Shown here: in pieces, positions 1 through 9,305 of the stretch
How positions within the stretch are numbered: position 1 is the first letter of the stretch
How the letters are laid out: each line of letters opens with the position of its first letter
NCBI RefSeq assembly: GCF_030865425.1
Contig: NZ_JAVFCB010000005.1
Location: 29,974 to 93,973, forward strand
Origin: Microbacterium capsulatum
GTDB lineage: Bacteria > Actinomycetota > Actinomycetes > Actinomycetales > Microbacteriaceae
Direction: 5' to 3'
DNA length: 64,000 bases
Position numbers and translations under genes: made by a program
The notes under the pieces: generated by a model
Told to the model about the DNA's origin: nothing
The model's input: the letters and a program-made list of their open reading frames with translations, nothing else
The model's database searches: none

Positions 1-67
1 AGGCACAAATAGCGGTGGGTGTGAGGGTTCCGTGGCGCAGCTGAGAATGTCGGCGGGCGGGGGGCGT

Positions 68-105
68 GCGAGAGGCCGACGGACGGTCGTCCGTCGGCCT
101 CTCGC
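68..105 (-). terminator. Strong hairpin downstream of the small minus-strand gene
   Basis: A perfect 17-bp stem (68-84 with 89-105) closes a 4-nt loop. It lies just past the 3' end of the minus-strand gene set that ends at 169. There is no clear T-run on the minus strand, so it may be an actinobacterial L-shaped terminator or a bidirectional one. Bases 1-67 show no recognisable gene or tRNA end. Confidence 0.6.
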
Positions 106-168
106 CGCGATTGTCTGGCGTTCGGGCCCGTTCACCGGCGGCGACGAGAGGCCTCCCCGGGCCTCAGC

Positions 169-375
169 TCAGAGGCTGATCCGCAGGATTACCCACTCGT
201 CTGGCGTCACGACCCGCGGAGCGCCCGCCGGGTCTCCGTCGGCGAAGATCGACAGGCCAGCGGTACCCCATCCGCCCACAGAACCCTCGAATTCTTCATC
301 GCCTGAGATCTTCCTGGCCAGAACACGATTCTGCCGTTTGAGGCTGCTCCAATCGGGCTCAACCGTGTATCTCAT
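169..375 (-). CDS. Small hypothetical protein, 68 aa
   Basis: I do not recognise a family. The ATG at 375 follows an AAGAAGG ribosome-binding site about 8 nt upstream, which decides the start; the frame remains open further upstream without a better signal. The product is polar, starts MRYTVEPDW and ends WVILRISL, with no membrane segment or signal peptide. It is the last gene of a minus-strand series (malQ, the YajQ-type gene, then this one), 71 nt after the YajQ gene stops, and is followed by the hairpin at 68-105. It could be a small immunity-type or regulatory protein, but nothing in the sequence shows a function. Confidence 0.55.
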   Translation of the reverse strand: MRYTVEPDWSSLKRQNRVLARKISGDEEFEGSVGGWGTAGLSIFADGDPAGAPRVVTPDEWVILRISL

Positions 376-446
376 TTCGAGCCTTCTTTCGCGGTTTTGC
401 GACTCCCTGCGGACCGGGAAGAGAAACCCCAGGTCAGAGGCACCCC

Positions 447-935
447 TTACCGGTAGTTGATGAACTGCAGATCCAGGTCCAGGTCGGCGTTCTTGAGCAG
501 GGAGATGACCTCCTGCAGGTCGTCCCGGCTCTTGGACTGCACGCGCAGCTCGTCGCCCTGGATCTGCGACTTGACGGACTTGGGGCCCTCGTCGCGGATG
601 ATCTTGCCGATCTTCTTCGCGTTCTCCGAGCTGATGCCCTCCTTGAGGGTCGACTCGAGACGGAACTCCTTGCCGCTGGCCTGCGGGTCGCCGGACTCGA
701 GGCTCTTCAGCGAGATGCCGCGCTTGATGAGCTTGGACTGGAAAACGTCGAGCACGGCGAGGGCGCGGTCCGCGGAGTTCGCGGTGATGACGATCTTCTC
801 GCCGCTCCACGCGATCGAGGCGCCGGTCCCCTTGAAGTCGTAGCGCTGCTCGACCTCCTTGCGGGCCTGGTTGAGCGCGTTGTCGGCCTCCTGCCGATCC
901 ACCTTGGAAACGATGTCAAACGAAGAGTCAGCCAT
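447..935 (-). CDS. YajQ family nucleotide-binding protein
   Basis: At 162 aa this matches the usual YajQ length. The N-terminus carries the family signature [14 protein letters not shown], followed by RYDFKG near residues 32-37. The C-terminus ends DLQFINYR, also typical. Members are small cytoplasmic two-domain alpha/beta proteins that bind nucleotides; some proteobacterial homologues bind cyclic di-GMP, but this has not been shown for actinobacteria. It lies 40 nt downstream of malQ on the same strand. The link to glucan metabolism is probably only positional. Confidence 0.93.
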   Translation of the reverse strand: MADSSFDIVSKVDRQEADNALNQARKEVEQRYDFKGTGASIAWSGEKIVITANSADRALAVLDVFQSKLIKRGISLKSLESGDPQASGKEFRLESTLKEGISSENAKKIGKIIRDEGPKSVKSQIQGDELRVQSKSRDDLQEVISLLKNADLDLDLQFINYR

Positions 936-975
936 ACAGGCAGTGTATCGAGCGGCCCGCGGGACGCTCGGCGGG

Positions 976-3138
976 TCACCAGGTCAGCGCCTCGTTCAGT
1001 CCGGCGGTCAGCCGTCGGAACCGGTCGAGTCCGGCGAGGTCGTCGAGCAGCACGGGCTCTCCGTCGGGCCCGGCCAGCGGCACGCGCCAGTTCGGGTATT
1101 CGCGGTAGGTGCCGGGCTGGTTCTGCGCCCGGCGCTCGCCGACGGCGTCGACGAGCGCGACTCCGAGCAGACGGGACGGCGCCGCCGCCAGGTAGCGGTG
1201 CAGCGCGAGGACGATGTCCTCCTCGCCGGCCTCGGGCGCGAGGATCCACCGGTCCCGCAGCCGCTGCAGCATCGCATCGCGCTCCTGCACGGCGATCGCG
1301 CGCTCCTCCTCGAGGGGTCGCTCGAGCAGGCCGAGCCGGGCGCGCAGCTCGACGTGCTCGCCGGCGAGATAGCCGGCCGTCGGCGGCAGGTCGTGCGTGG
1401 TGACGGTCGCGAGCACGTCCCGTCGATAGCCCTCGGGCTGCAGCGGCCCGTTCTCGTCGTTCTCGAACCACAGCACGGACGTACCCAGTACCCCGCGTTC
1501 GGCGAGGTAGTCGCGCACCCACGGCTCGACGTTGCCGAGGTCCTCGCCGATGATGACGGCCCCGGCGCGCTGCGCCTCGAGGGCGAGGATCCCGATCATC
1601 GCCTCGTGGTCGTAGTGCACGTACGTGCCGGCGGTCGAGGAGGAGCGCGGCGGGATCCACCACAGCCGGAACAGTCCGATGATGTGGTCGATCCGCAGCG
1701 CCCCGGCGTGCCGGAGGAGCCCGCGGAGGAGATCCCGCAGCGGACGGTAGCCCTGCGCGGCGAGAGCGTCGGGCATCCACGGCGGCTGCGACCAATCCTG
1801 CCCCTGCTGGTTGTACATGTCCGGCGGGGCGCCGACGGTGACCCCGGACGCGTACAGGCCGCGGCCCGACCAGGCGTCGGCGCCGAGCGGGTGCACGCCG
1901 ACCGCGAGATCGTGCATGATGCCGATCCGCATGCCGGCGTCGAGCGCGGCCCGCTGGGCGCCGGCGAGCTGCTCCTCGGCGACCCACTGCAGCCAGAGGT
2001 GGAAGGCGATCCGGCCGGCGAGCTTCATGCGCAGCTCGGCCACCAGGGGGGATCCGATGTCGGTCCAGCCGTCCGGGCGGGTGTCCGGATCCGTGCCCTC
2101 GAAGTGCTCCTGCAGGGCGCACCAGAGCGCGAAGTCTGCGAGCGGGCGGGCTTCCCGGGCGGTGAACGCGTCGAACGCGGCCCGGCGCTGCGCGGAGAGC
2201 GGCACCGCGAAGATCCGCTCCAGCGCCGTGCGCTTGGCGCCCCAGACCGCGTCGCGATCGATGAGGTCGGTGCTCGTGTCGGCGGCGAGAAGCGGCTCCC
2301 TCGCGTCCTCCAGGAGCCTCCGGTCGGCGGGGGAGAGATCCGCCGACTCCGGGATCCCCTCGGGCCGGACGTACAGCGGCGCGATGAAGCGGCGGCTCGC
2401 CGGGAGGTACGGTGAGGGCTCGATCGGCGAGGTCACCTCGGCGGCGTGGATCGGGTTGATGAGGAGGAAGTCGGCCCCCTCCGCGCCCGAGGTCGACGCG
2501 AGCGCGGCGAGGTCGGCGAAGTCGCCCATGCCCCACGAGGCGCGCGAGCGCACCGAGTAGAGCTGCGCCATCACGCCCCAGGCGCGGCCCTTGTTGCCGT
2601 CACGGCTGGGCGGATCGGCGAGCCGGTGCGGGGTGACGACGAGGGCGCCCGTCGCCGTGCGCACGGTGTCGCCGTCGGTCGTGCGCTCCTCGGCGCGGAT
2701 CTCGTGCCAGCCGAGCGGGAGGTCGGCGGGCAGGGCGACGGTGAACCGATGCACGGTGTCGCCGTCGAGCGTCCGGGTTCCGGCGGGGGCCTCGGGCAGG
2801 GCGAGCTCGCGCACGGAGCCGTCCTCGAGCGCGATCTCGGCGCGAGCGGTGCATCCGTCGGCGACGTGCAGGGCCAGCTCCCCGGATCCTTCCCGGGTGA
2901 CGACCGAGTCGGGGACGAGCCGTCGCCAGGGCTGCTCCTCGCGGGCGACGAGCGCGGCGTGCTCGTCGGCCAGGTCGACGCGCATCGCGCCGAGGAGTGC
3001 TCGCAGGGTCGACGCGGGCACCGTGACGTGCTCCCCGAAGAACGACCAGTACGCGGGGGAGACGCCGTACGCCTCAGCCAGCGCGAGCAGCGTCTCGCTC
3101 GGCGCGTCCGCGCCCTGTGGCTCCTGGTCCCCGCCCAT
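976..3138 (-). CDS. malQ: 4-alpha-glucanotransferase (amylomaltase, GH77)
   Basis: The 720-aa product transfers alpha-1,4-glucan segments between maltodextrins in the cytoplasm. The three GH77 catalytic carboxylates are visible: the nucleophile Asp484 in RIDHI, the acid/base Glu532 in GEDLG and Asp583 in THDLP. The region before about residue 160 is the longer N-terminal extension usual in actinobacterial MalQ. I chose the ATG at 3138 because GAGGAGG lies 6 nt upstream. An in-frame ATG at 3168 has a weak site, and the longer open frame to 3315 has no support. It is the first gene of a minus-strand series leading into the YajQ-type gene, and is divergent from the small gene at 3290. Confidence 0.95.
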   Translation of the reverse strand: MGGDQEPQGADAPSETLLALAEAYGVSPAYWSFFGEHVTVPASTLRALLGAMRVDLADEHAALVAREEQPWRRLVPDSVVTREGSGELALHVADGCTARAEIALEDGSVRELALPEAPAGTRTLDGDTVHRFTVALPADLPLGWHEIRAEERTTDGDTVRTATGALVVTPHRLADPPSRDGNKGRAWGVMAQLYSVRSRASWGMGDFADLAALASTSGAEGADFLLINPIHAAEVTSPIEPSPYLPASRRFIAPLYVRPEGIPESADLSPADRRLLEDAREPLLAADTSTDLIDRDAVWGAKRTALERIFAVPLSAQRRAAFDAFTAREARPLADFALWCALQEHFEGTDPDTRPDGWTDIGSPLVAELRMKLAGRIAFHLWLQWVAEEQLAGAQRAALDAGMRIGIMHDLAVGVHPLGADAWSGRGLYASGVTVGAPPDMYNQQGQDWSQPPWMPDALAAQGYRPLRDLLRGLLRHAGALRIDHIIGLFRLWWIPPRSSSTAGTYVHYDHEAMIGILALEAQRAGAVIIGEDLGNVEPWVRDYLAERGVLGTSVLWFENDENGPLQPEGYRRDVLATVTTHDLPPTAGYLAGEHVELRARLGLLERPLEEERAIAVQERDAMLQRLRDRWILAPEAGEEDIVLALHRYLAAAPSRLLGVALVDAVGERRAQNQPGTYREYPNWRVPLAGPDGEPVLLDDLAGLDRFRRLTAGLNEALTW

Positions 3139-3289
3139 CGCATCCTCCTCGGTGATCGTGGCGCTCATTCTCGCGCATGCGGGGGAACGGACGGGGATCC
3201 GTGACGGCCCGCACCGGACGGATCCGACACCCCCCTGTCGATCCGCGCGCCTCCCGAGCGGCGGGCAGGCGCGCTCGTATTCTCTGAGC

Positions 3290-3442
3290 ATGGCTCGGAT
3301 CGGGGGACGCAACACGGCGGTGGCCTGGCTCGCAGGCCTGTTCTGCGCCGGCGTGGTGGCGGGTCTGTTCTACCTCGCCGCCCCGATGGGGCCCGTGATG
3401 CTGAAGTACTTCGCCGACGCCCTCGGGGTCGCCGTACGCTGA
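3290..3442 (+). CDS. Small single-pass membrane protein, 50 aa
   Basis: A 50-residue protein with a basic N-terminus (MARIGGR) and one long hydrophobic stretch from about residue 9 to 33, then a short tail. The ATG at 3290 is preceded by TCTCTGAGC, a modest ribosome-binding site. It is divergent from malQ and 95 nt upstream of the next membrane-protein gene. I recognise no named family. The clean hydrophobic pattern and high third-position GC support coding. Function unknown. Confidence 0.6.
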   Translation: MARIGGRNTAVAWLAGLFCAGVVAGLFYLAAPMGPVMLKYFADALGVAVR

Positions 3443-3537
3443 GCGGACGGCGCCTCGACACTTTCCGGCACGCCTCCGGCCGCGTGCGGGATACCGGAGC
3501 TAACCTCGAAGAACCGCATCCGATTTGAGGAGCTCCC

Positions 3538-4596
3538 ATGAGTGACCACGAGGTTTCGAAGCCGGCGCAGGCGCACGACGTCGACGACGTCGTGGACGCC
3601 GCGCCCGCGGACGGCACCGCCGCACCCGCTGCCGAGCCCGATCACGCCGCTGCCGCGGCCGATGCCGATCACGCCGCCGTCGCGGCGAGTGCGAACGAGG
3701 GCCTCGCCGAGGCCGCCCGCGCGGCGGAGGGCGCTCCCGCTGCGGAGAGCGCCGCCGCCCAGCCCTCGGCGTCGGCCGAGAAGCCGGTCGCTCCCGCCGA
3801 GGACCCGGATGTCGCCGCCTTCGCCGCCGCCGAGGCCGCCTTCCCCGGCACGTTCGGCGGCACGTTCACCCCGCCGGCCCCGCTGGCCGCCGAGTCGCAC
3901 CCGCTGTCGCCCGCCGAGACCACCGTGATCGGGGGGACGTCGGCGCTCACCCCGGAAGCCGTCGCCGCCGAGACGCAGGTCCTGGCGCCCGCCACCCACC
4001 TGGCGCCGGCATCGGCCGCCGACGCCGCCCCCCTGCCGATCTTCGTGCAGGCCCCCGAGGCCCCGCGCGAGCGGGGCAATCGCGGCGCGATCTTCGGGAT
4101 CGGGCTGCTCGCCGCCGTCTGCTTCGCGGTGCTCTACCTCGGCACGGCGCTCGGCGTCGCCGCCCTCACCGGCAAGGCCGACTCGACCAACATCGGCACC
4201 TACGCCCTCGACCAGCTGCGCAGCGCCGGCCTCTGGGTGCCCGTCGTCGTGTTCTTCATCGGCTTCTGGTTCCTCGGCGCGATCATCAACCGCGGCCGCT
4301 GGGGCTTCTGGGTCGTCTTCGGGATCATCGTGGGCGCCTTCGCCTACGCCGGGCACCTGCTCGGCGCGATCGGATCCGTGGCCTTCTGGACCCTCGGCAC
4401 CGCCGAGATCGGCACGCTCGTGGGCGACCAGCTGCTCGCGCCGCTCGCGATCGCCGCCTTCGTCTTCGGCCGCGAACTCACCATCTGGTTCGGCGCGTGG
4501 GCCGCGCGCACCGGCGCCCGCCGTACGGCGCAGAACGAGGAGGCGCAGCGCGAGTACGAGCGCGTCCTCGAGGCCGGGCCGCAGCTGCCGCAGTAG
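3538..4596 (+). CDS. Hypothetical membrane protein with Ala/Pro-rich cytoplasmic tail
   Basis: The 352-aa product has two parts. Residues 1 to about 178 are low-complexity Ala/Glu/Pro/Asp sequence with no fold visible. Residues about 180-335 hold four hydrophobic segments, starting GAIFGIGLLAAVCFAVLYLG. A short charged, probably helical tail (EEAQREYERVLEAG) ends it. The ATG at 3538 follows GAGGAGCTCCC, a good ribosome-binding site. The next gene also encodes a small multi-pass membrane protein and starts within 90 nt, so the two probably form an operon. No family or function is recognised. Confidence 0.8.
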   Translation: MSDHEVSKPAQAHDVDDVVDAAPADGTAAPAAEPDHAAAAADADHAAVAASANEGLAEAARAAEGAPAAESAAAQPSASAEKPVAPAEDPDVAAFAAAEAAFPGTFGGTFTPPAPLAAESHPLSPAETTVIGGTSALTPEAVAAETQVLAPATHLAPASAADAAPLPIFVQAPEAPRERGNRGAIFGIGLLAAVCFAVLYLGTALGVAALTGKADSTNIGTYALDQLRSAGLWVPVVVFFIGFWFLGAIINRGRWGFWVVFGIIVGAFAYAGHLLGAIGSVAFWTLGTAEIGTLVGDQLLAPLAIAAFVFGRELTIWFGAWAARTGARRTAQNEEAQREYERVLEAGPQLPQ

Positions 4597-4683
4597 CCGG
4601 CACCGCTCCGCTGCCACAGGGAGGTCATCACGAACGCCTCATCGCAGGACCCCCGCGAGCCCCGCTCCGCGGGGGTTCGACCC

Positions 4684-5127
4684 GTGCTGGCATGGGTGAT
4701 CGCCGTCGCGATCTTCTTCTCCCTGGCCATCATGGGCCTCGGCGTGCTCAGCCTGTACACCGACCAGGACATCATCTCCGTGCCCCGGCTCGGGCAGCTC
4801 CCCGGCATCGTCGGCATGGGGCTCGCCGTCATCGTGTTCGCGCTCGTGCTCTGGCGCGTGCTCGCCGAACTGCATCCGTCCTTCGTCGCGAGCGTGTTCC
4901 TCGCGCTGTCCGCCGCCATCGTGCACCTCGGTGGCGTGTGGGGCACGGCCGTCGCCGAGGGCTCCGGCGCCGTGCGCGCGACCGCCGCGGCCGGGCACCT
5001 CGTGCTGGGCGGGGCGAGCGCGGTGATCGTGCTCGCCGCCCTGGTCGCGGCATGGATCGGGATCGCGCTGCGGCGCACGGCAGCGCGGGCGCCGCGCTGG
5101 CCGTGGGAGAAGGACGAGGGGCCCTGA
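4684..5127 (+). CDS. Hypothetical four-helix membrane protein; true start uncertain
   Basis: The sequence shows four hydrophobic segments and a basic C-terminus ending PWPWEKDEGP-like (RWPWEKDEGP). The given start is the first canonical in-frame codon, GTG 4684, but it sits immediately before the first membrane segment and has no real Shine-Dalgarno site. A strong AGGGAGG lies at 4618-4624, and the frame is open from there. The sequence just after it reads ATC ACG AAC GCC, so a non-canonical start at 4627 (ATC) or 4630 (ACG) would add an 18-19 residue hydrophilic leader. It follows the gene at 3538 by 87 nt (or 33 nt with the longer form). Function unknown. Confidence 0.7.
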   Translation: MLAWVIAVAIFFSLAIMGLGVLSLYTDQDIISVPRLGQLPGIVGMGLAVIVFALVLWRVLAELHPSFVASVFLALSAAIVHLGGVWGTAVAEGSGAVRATAAAGHLVLGGASAVIVLAALVAAWIGIALRRTAARAPRWPWEKDEGP

Positions 5128-5204
5128 CCGGCGCGGAGGATCGGCCGCGGCACGGATTCGCGCGCCGCGGCGCCCCGGGCGTGTCCGCGCCGTACGCTGG
5201 TGCC

Positions 5205-5852
5205 GTGGAGCGCTCGCTGGAGACCCAGGTGGATCAGGCCGTGGAGGCCTGGCTGCGCTGGGTGCCGCGCTGGGAGCCGTCCACGCACCGCGGCCGCACC
5301 GCGCCGTGCCGGCGCTGCCTGGGCTCCCCGGTGCTGTCCGCCGCCGGGATCGGGTCCAACGTCCCGCACGGGGTGCAGCACGGCCTCTCCACCCGGATCA
5401 AGACGATCGTGGACCACGCCGTCGCCGAGTACACCGCGCGCAACCTGCCGATGCTGCAGGGCGAGCTCGACCAGCAGGCCGACCGCAACCGCTCCCGCGG
5501 CTACCGTCCCACCGAGGATCTCGAGCCGGAGTACGAGGGACTGCCCCTGGATCCGGATCCGATCCCCGGGGCGCCCTTCCTGTTCACGATCGCCGGCATG
5601 GCCGACGAGGACGCCGCAGAGATGCCGCCGCTGCCCCCGCTCAGCGATGAGGCCAAGGCGGCGCTGCGCCGCGAGGTCTCCCTCGCCGACGACTACGCGA
5701 ACGTCGTCGGGCGGGAGATCTGCGGCCTGCTGCTGCGGCACCGGCTGCGCGTGCAGGCGGCGATCGCGGAGTACGTGGAGCCGCAGATCGAGGCCATGCT
5801 CGCCGAGCTCACCGAGCAGCTCGACTCGCCCTTCGATCCCGACACGCTCTGA
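5205..5852 (+). CDS. Hypothetical soluble protein with a CxxC motif, 215 aa
   Basis: The GTG at 5205 gives a 215-aa product; a longer open frame upstream overlaps the preceding gene and has no start signal. The N-terminus holds a Trp-rich segment (AWLRWVPRWEP) and then a single CRRC, perhaps half of a metal or redox site. The centre is acidic and Pro-rich, and the C-terminal third is helical (RHRLRVQAAIAEYVEPQIEA). There is no membrane segment. It stands just upstream of the str operon promoter, 77 nt after the previous gene. I do not recognise the family. Confidence 0.75.
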   Translation: MERSLETQVDQAVEAWLRWVPRWEPSTHRGRTAPCRRCLGSPVLSAAGIGSNVPHGVQHGLSTRIKTIVDHAVAEYTARNLPMLQGELDQQADRNRSRGYRPTEDLEPEYEGLPLDPDPIPGAPFLFTIAGMADEDAAEMPPLPPLSDEAKAALRREVSLADDYANVVGREICGLLLRHRLRVQAAIAEYVEPQIEAMLAELTEQLDSPFDPDTL

Positions 5853-5875
5853 CCCGGCGCGCCGCCGCCGCGCAT

Positions 5876-5905
5876 TTGACCGACCGTGTTACCGCGCATT
5901 ACCAT
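5876..5905 (+). promoter_or_regulatory. Likely str operon promoter (-35 TTGACC, -10 TACCAT)
   Basis: TTGACC at 5876-5881 and TACCAT at 5900-5905 are separated by 18 nt. The TACCATAGA core recurs at the infA promoter (27096), which supports a shared strong housekeeping promoter. The leader to rpsL is about 160 nt; I see no riboswitch class in it. Confidence 0.65.
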
Positions 5906-6072
5906 AGAGCGGGTATGCGTGTGTCTTGACGCGCGCATGCTGGGCACCGGCACTCGCCGGTTCCGCCCCCACGGCATACCCACCATTTCCAACGCAGGTC
6001 GATCTCGGCCTGCGGGCGGGTCTGATGTGAAACCCATCACGCTGTCACCGTGCAGCACAACAAGGAGAAGCA

Positions 6073-6441
6073 GTGCCAACTATTCAGCAGTTGGTTCGCA
6101 AGGGTCGCACGCCCAAGGTCTCTAAGACCAAGGCTCCCGCCCTGAAGTCGAACCCGCAGCAGGCCGGCGTGTGCACCCGTGTGTACACCACCACCCCGAA
6201 GAAGCCGAACTCGGCGATGCGCAAGGTCGCTCGTGTGAAGCTCCGCAACGGCACCGAGGTCACCGCCTACATCCCGGGCGAGGGCCACAACCTGCAGGAG
6301 CACTCCCTGGTGCTCGTGCGCGGTGGTCGTGTGAAGGACCTTCCGGGTGTCCGTTACAAGATCGTCCGTGGTGCCCTGGACACCCAGGCCGTCAAGAACC
6401 GTAAGCAGGCTCGTTCCCGCTACGGCGCGAAGAAGGGTTGA
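6073..6441 (+). CDS. rpsL: 30S ribosomal protein S12
   Basis: The 122-aa protein starts at GTG 6073 after AAGGAGAAG. S12 sits at the decoding centre and controls accuracy. The conserved TPKKPNSA segment (Lys43-Lys44) and the [11 protein letters not shown] segment are intact, so no classic streptomycin-resistance change is visible at the first of these. It is the first gene of the str operon, with rpsG 5 nt downstream. The basic C-terminus ([11 protein letters not shown]) is normal for actinobacteria. Confidence 0.99.
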   Translation: MPTIQQLVRKGRTPKVSKTKAPALKSNPQQAGVCTRVYTTTPKKPNSAMRKVARVKLRNGTEVTAYIPGEGHNLQEHSLVLVRGGRVKDLPGVRYKIVRGALDTQAVKNRKQARSRYGAKKG

Positions 6442-6446
6442 GTTAG

Positions 6447-6917
6447 ATGCCTCGTAAGGGCCCCGCCCCCAAGCGCCCGGTTGTCAACGACCCGGTCTAC
6501 GGTGCTCCGATCGTCACCTCCCTGGTGAACAAGATCCTCGTCGACGGCAAGAAGTCGCTCGCCGAGTCGATCGTCTACGGCGCCCTCGCCGGCGTCGAGG
6601 CGAAGAACGGTCAGGACGCCGTCGCCACCCTGAAGAAGGCGCTCGACAACGTGCGCCCGACCCTCGAGGTCCGCAGCCGCCGCGTCGGCGGCTCGACCTA
6701 CCAGGTCCCGGTCGAGGTGAAGCCGCACCGCGCGAACACCCTCGCCCTCCGCTGGCTCGTCAGCTACGCCAAGAGCCGTCGCGAGAAGACCATGACCGAG
6801 CGTCTCCAGAACGAGATCCTGGATGCCTCGAACGGCCTGGGTGCCGCGGTCAAGCGCCGCGAGGACACTCACAAGATGGCCGAGTCGAACCGCGCGTTCG
6901 CTCACTACCGCTGGTAA
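6447..6917 (+). CDS. rpsG: 30S ribosomal protein S7
   Basis: The 156-aa product begins [10 protein letters not shown] and shows the S7 core ([40 protein letters not shown]). S7 nucleates assembly of the 30S head by binding the 3' major domain of 16S rRNA, and in some bacteria it is the operon's autoregulator. It lies 5 nt after rpsL. A 17-bp hairpin separates it from fusA. Confidence 0.99.
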   Translation: MPRKGPAPKRPVVNDPVYGAPIVTSLVNKILVDGKKSLAESIVYGALAGVEAKNGQDAVATLKKALDNVRPTLEVRSRRVGGSTYQVPVEVKPHRANTLALRWLVSYAKSRREKTMTERLQNEILDASNGLGAAVKRREDTHKMAESNRAFAHYRW

Positions 6918-6928
6918 TCAGCGGACAA

Positions 6929-6965
6929 GCCGGGATCGGATCCGCGACGCGGATCCGATCCCGGC
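6929..6965 (+). terminator. 17-bp hairpin between rpsG and fusA, probable attenuator
   Basis: A perfect 17-bp inverted repeat (6929-6945 with 6949-6965) has a 3-nt loop and contains two GGATCC-type blocks. There is no T-run. It sits inside the str operon, so it may reduce read-through from rpsL-rpsG into fusA or stabilise the upstream mRNA rather than stop transcription fully. Confidence 0.5.
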
Positions 6966-7022
6966 ACCCCTCACACTTTCCTTCGTCGCATAACGACAGC
7001 AAGAAGATAAGGACACACCCCC

Positions 7023-9137
7023 GTGGCACAAGAAGTGCTCACCGACCTGAGCAAGGTCCGCAACATCGGCATCATGGCGCACATCGATGCCGGTAAGACC
7101 ACGACGACCGAGCGCATCCTGTTCTACACGGGTGTGAACCACAAGCTCGGCGAGACCCACGACGGTGCGTCGACGACCGACTGGATGGAGCAGGAGAAGG
7201 AGCGCGGCATCACGATCACGTCCGCCGCCGTGACCTGCTTCTGGAACAAGAACCAGATCAACATCATCGACACCCCCGGTCACGTGGACTTCACGGTCGA
7301 GGTGGAGCGCTCGCTCCGCGTCCTCGACGGTGCAGTCGCCGTCTTCGACGGCAAGGAGGGCGTCGAGCCCCAGTCCGAGACCGTGTGGCGTCAGGCCGAC
7401 AAGTACAACGTCCCGCGCATCTGCTTCGTCAACAAGATGGACAAGCTCGGCGCGGACTTCTACTACACCGTCGACACCATCATCAACCGCCTGGGCGCCA
7501 AGCCGCTCGTGCTGCAGCTCCCGATCGGCGCCGAGAACGACTTCGTCGGCGTCGTCGACCTCATCGAGATGCGCGCGCTGGTCTGGCCCGGCGACGCCAA
7601 GGGTGACGTGACCATGGGCGCGTCGTATGAGATCCAGGAGATCCCGGCCGACCTCAAGGAGAAGGCTGCGGAGTACCGTCAGCACCTGCTCGAGACCGTC
7701 GCCGAGACCGACGAGGAGCTTCTCGAGAAGTTCTTCGGCGGCGAGGACCTGACCGTCGCCGAGATCAAGGGCGCCATCCGCAAGATGGTCGTCGCGAGCG
7801 AGATCTACCCGGTCCTCTGCGGCTCGGCGTTCAAGAACCGCGGCGTGCAGCCGATGCTCGACGCGGTCATCGACTTCCTCCCGTCGCCGCTGGACATCCC
7901 GGCCATCGAGGCGCACGACCCCAAGGACGAGGAGAAGGTCATCGAGCGTCACCCCGACGCCACCGACCCCTTCGCCGCCCTGGCCTTCAAGGTCGCCGTG
8001 CACCCGTTCTTCGGCCGTCTGACCTACGTCCGCGTCTACTCGGGCGAGCTCGAGTCCGGCGCGCAGGTCATCAACTCGACCAAGGGCAAGAAGGAGCGCA
8101 TCGGGAAGATCTTCCAGATGCACGCCAACAAGGAGAACCCGGTCGACAAGCTGACCGCCGGCAACATCTACGCCGTCATCGGCCTGAAGGACACCACCAC
8201 CGGTGACACCCTCGCCGACATCGCGCAGCCGGTCGTCCTCGAGTCGATGACGTTCCCGGAGCCGGTCATCGAGGTCGCCATCGAGCCGAAGACCAAGGCC
8301 GACCAGGAGAAGCTGGGCACCGCGATCCAGAAGCTCGCCGAGGAGGACCCGACCTTCCGCACCGAGCTCAACCCCGAGACCGGTCAGACGACCATCAAGG
8401 GCATGGGCGAGCTGCACCTCGACATCCTCGTGGACCGCATGAAGCGCGAGTTCAAGGTCGAGGCCAACGTCGGCAAGCCGCAGGTGGCGTACCGCGAGAC
8501 GATCAAGAAGGCCGTCGAGAAGCACGACTACACGCACAAGAAGCAGACCGGTGGATCGGGCCAGTTCGCCAAGATCCAGTTCACGATCGAGCCCCTCGAG
8601 GTGACCCCGGAGACGAGCTACGAGTTCGTCAACAACGTCACCGGTGGCCGCATCCCGCGCGAGTACATCGAGCCCACCAACCAGGGCTTCCAGGACGCCA
8701 TGGCGACCGGTGCCCTCGCGGGCTACCCGATGGTCGGCGTGAAGGCGATCCTGATCGACGGCGCGTCGCACGACGTCGACTCCTCGGAGATGGCGTTCAA
8801 GATCGCGGGCTCCATGGGCTTCAAGGAGGCCGTGCGCCGCGCGAACCCCGTGCTGCTCGAGCCGCTGATGGCCGTCGAGGTCCGTACTCCGGAGGAGTAC
8901 ATGGGCGACGTCATCGGCGACCTGAACTCGCGTCGTGGCCAGATCCAGTCGATGGAGGACGCCCAGGGAGTCAAGGTCGTCCGCGCGCTGGTCCCGCTGT
9001 CCGAGATGTTCGGCTACATCGGCGACCTGCGCTCGAAGACCTCGGGCCGTGCCGTCTACTCGATGGAGTTCGACAGCTACGCCGAGGTCCCGAAGGCCGT
9101 CGCCGACGAGATCGTCCAGAAGACCAAGGGCGAGTAA
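7023..9137 (+). CDS. fusA: Elongation factor G
   Basis: The 704-aa GTPase drives ribosome translocation. The G1 motif AHIDAGKTT lies at residues 19-27, followed by the switch [11 protein letters not shown] and the NKMDK specificity motif. Domains II to V follow in order, with domain IV containing [11 protein letters not shown]. The start is GTG 7023 after an AAGATAAGGA leader. It is the third gene of the str operon; a hairpin lies on each side (6929-6965 and 9146-9195). A long minus-strand open frame over the same interval is only a shadow. Confidence 0.99.
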   Translation: MAQEVLTDLSKVRNIGIMAHIDAGKTTTTERILFYTGVNHKLGETHDGASTTDWMEQEKERGITITSAAVTCFWNKNQINIIDTPGHVDFTVEVERSLRVLDGAVAVFDGKEGVEPQSETVWRQADKYNVPRICFVNKMDKLGADFYYTVDTIINRLGAKPLVLQLPIGAENDFVGVVDLIEMRALVWPGDAKGDVTMGASYEIQEIPADLKEKAAEYRQHLLETVAETDEELLEKFFGGEDLTVAEIKGAIRKMVVASEIYPVLCGSAFKNRGVQPMLDAVIDFLPSPLDIPAIEAHDPKDEEKVIERHPDATDPFAALAFKVAVHPFFGRLTYVRVYSGELESGAQVINSTKGKKERIGKIFQMHANKENPVDKLTAGNIYAVIGLKDTTTGDTLADIAQPVVLESMTFPEPVIEVAIEPKTKADQEKLGTAIQKLAEEDPTFRTELNPETGQTTIKGMGELHLDILVDRMKREFKVEANVGKPQVAYRETIKKAVEKHDYTHKKQTGGSGQFAKIQFTIEPLEVTPETSYEFVNNVTGGRIPREYIEPTNQGFQDAMATGALAGYPMVGVKAILIDGASHDVDSSEMAFKIAGSMGFKEAVRRANPVLLEPLMAVEVRTPEEYMGDVIGDLNSRRGQIQSMEDAQGVKVVRALVPLSEMFGYIGDLRSKTSGRAVYSMEFDSYAEVPKAVADEIVQKTKGE

Positions 9138-9145
9138 GCCCTGGA

Positions 9146-9195
9146 GCCTGGCGGGCTCCGATCCCCGAGCTCGTCGAAGGGGGAGCCCGCCAGGC
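9146..9195 (+). terminator. Hairpin after fusA with an interspersed repeat in its loop
   Basis: A 14-bp stem (9146-9159 with 9182-9195) encloses a 22-nt loop. The loop holds CCCGAGCTCGTCGAAGGG, the reverse-complement form of the short repeat seen again at 12336. It may attenuate transcription before tuf. The spacer 9196-9305 contains an AT-rich TACTAAACT at 9222-9230 that could be a -10 element for tuf, without a clear -35. Confidence 0.55.
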
Positions 9196-9305
9196 ACTCA
9201 GACAACTTCACATCGCCTCTCTACTAAACTGAGAACCTAACCCGCAGGGATCCGGTCACAATCCAGTGCCCGGGCGTCCTGCACGACCGTCCTGAGGAGG
9301 ACCCA

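Noticed and set aside
1..67. 3' end of a tRNA at the left edge
   Set aside because: No T-arm, acceptor stem or CCA-like pattern could be found, and the stretch does not pair as a cloverleaf fragment.
5886..6125. 79-codon frame overlapping the rpsL start
   Set aside because: It begins with ATT-type context inside the str leader, overlaps rpsL out of frame and has no conserved features.
6918..9197. Very long minus-strand open frame opposite fusA
   Set aside because: It is a shadow of fusA: leucine/valine/aspartate-rich low-complexity sequence produced by strong GC3 bias, with no family motifs. Similar shadows lie opposite rplW-rplV, secY and the glmM gene.
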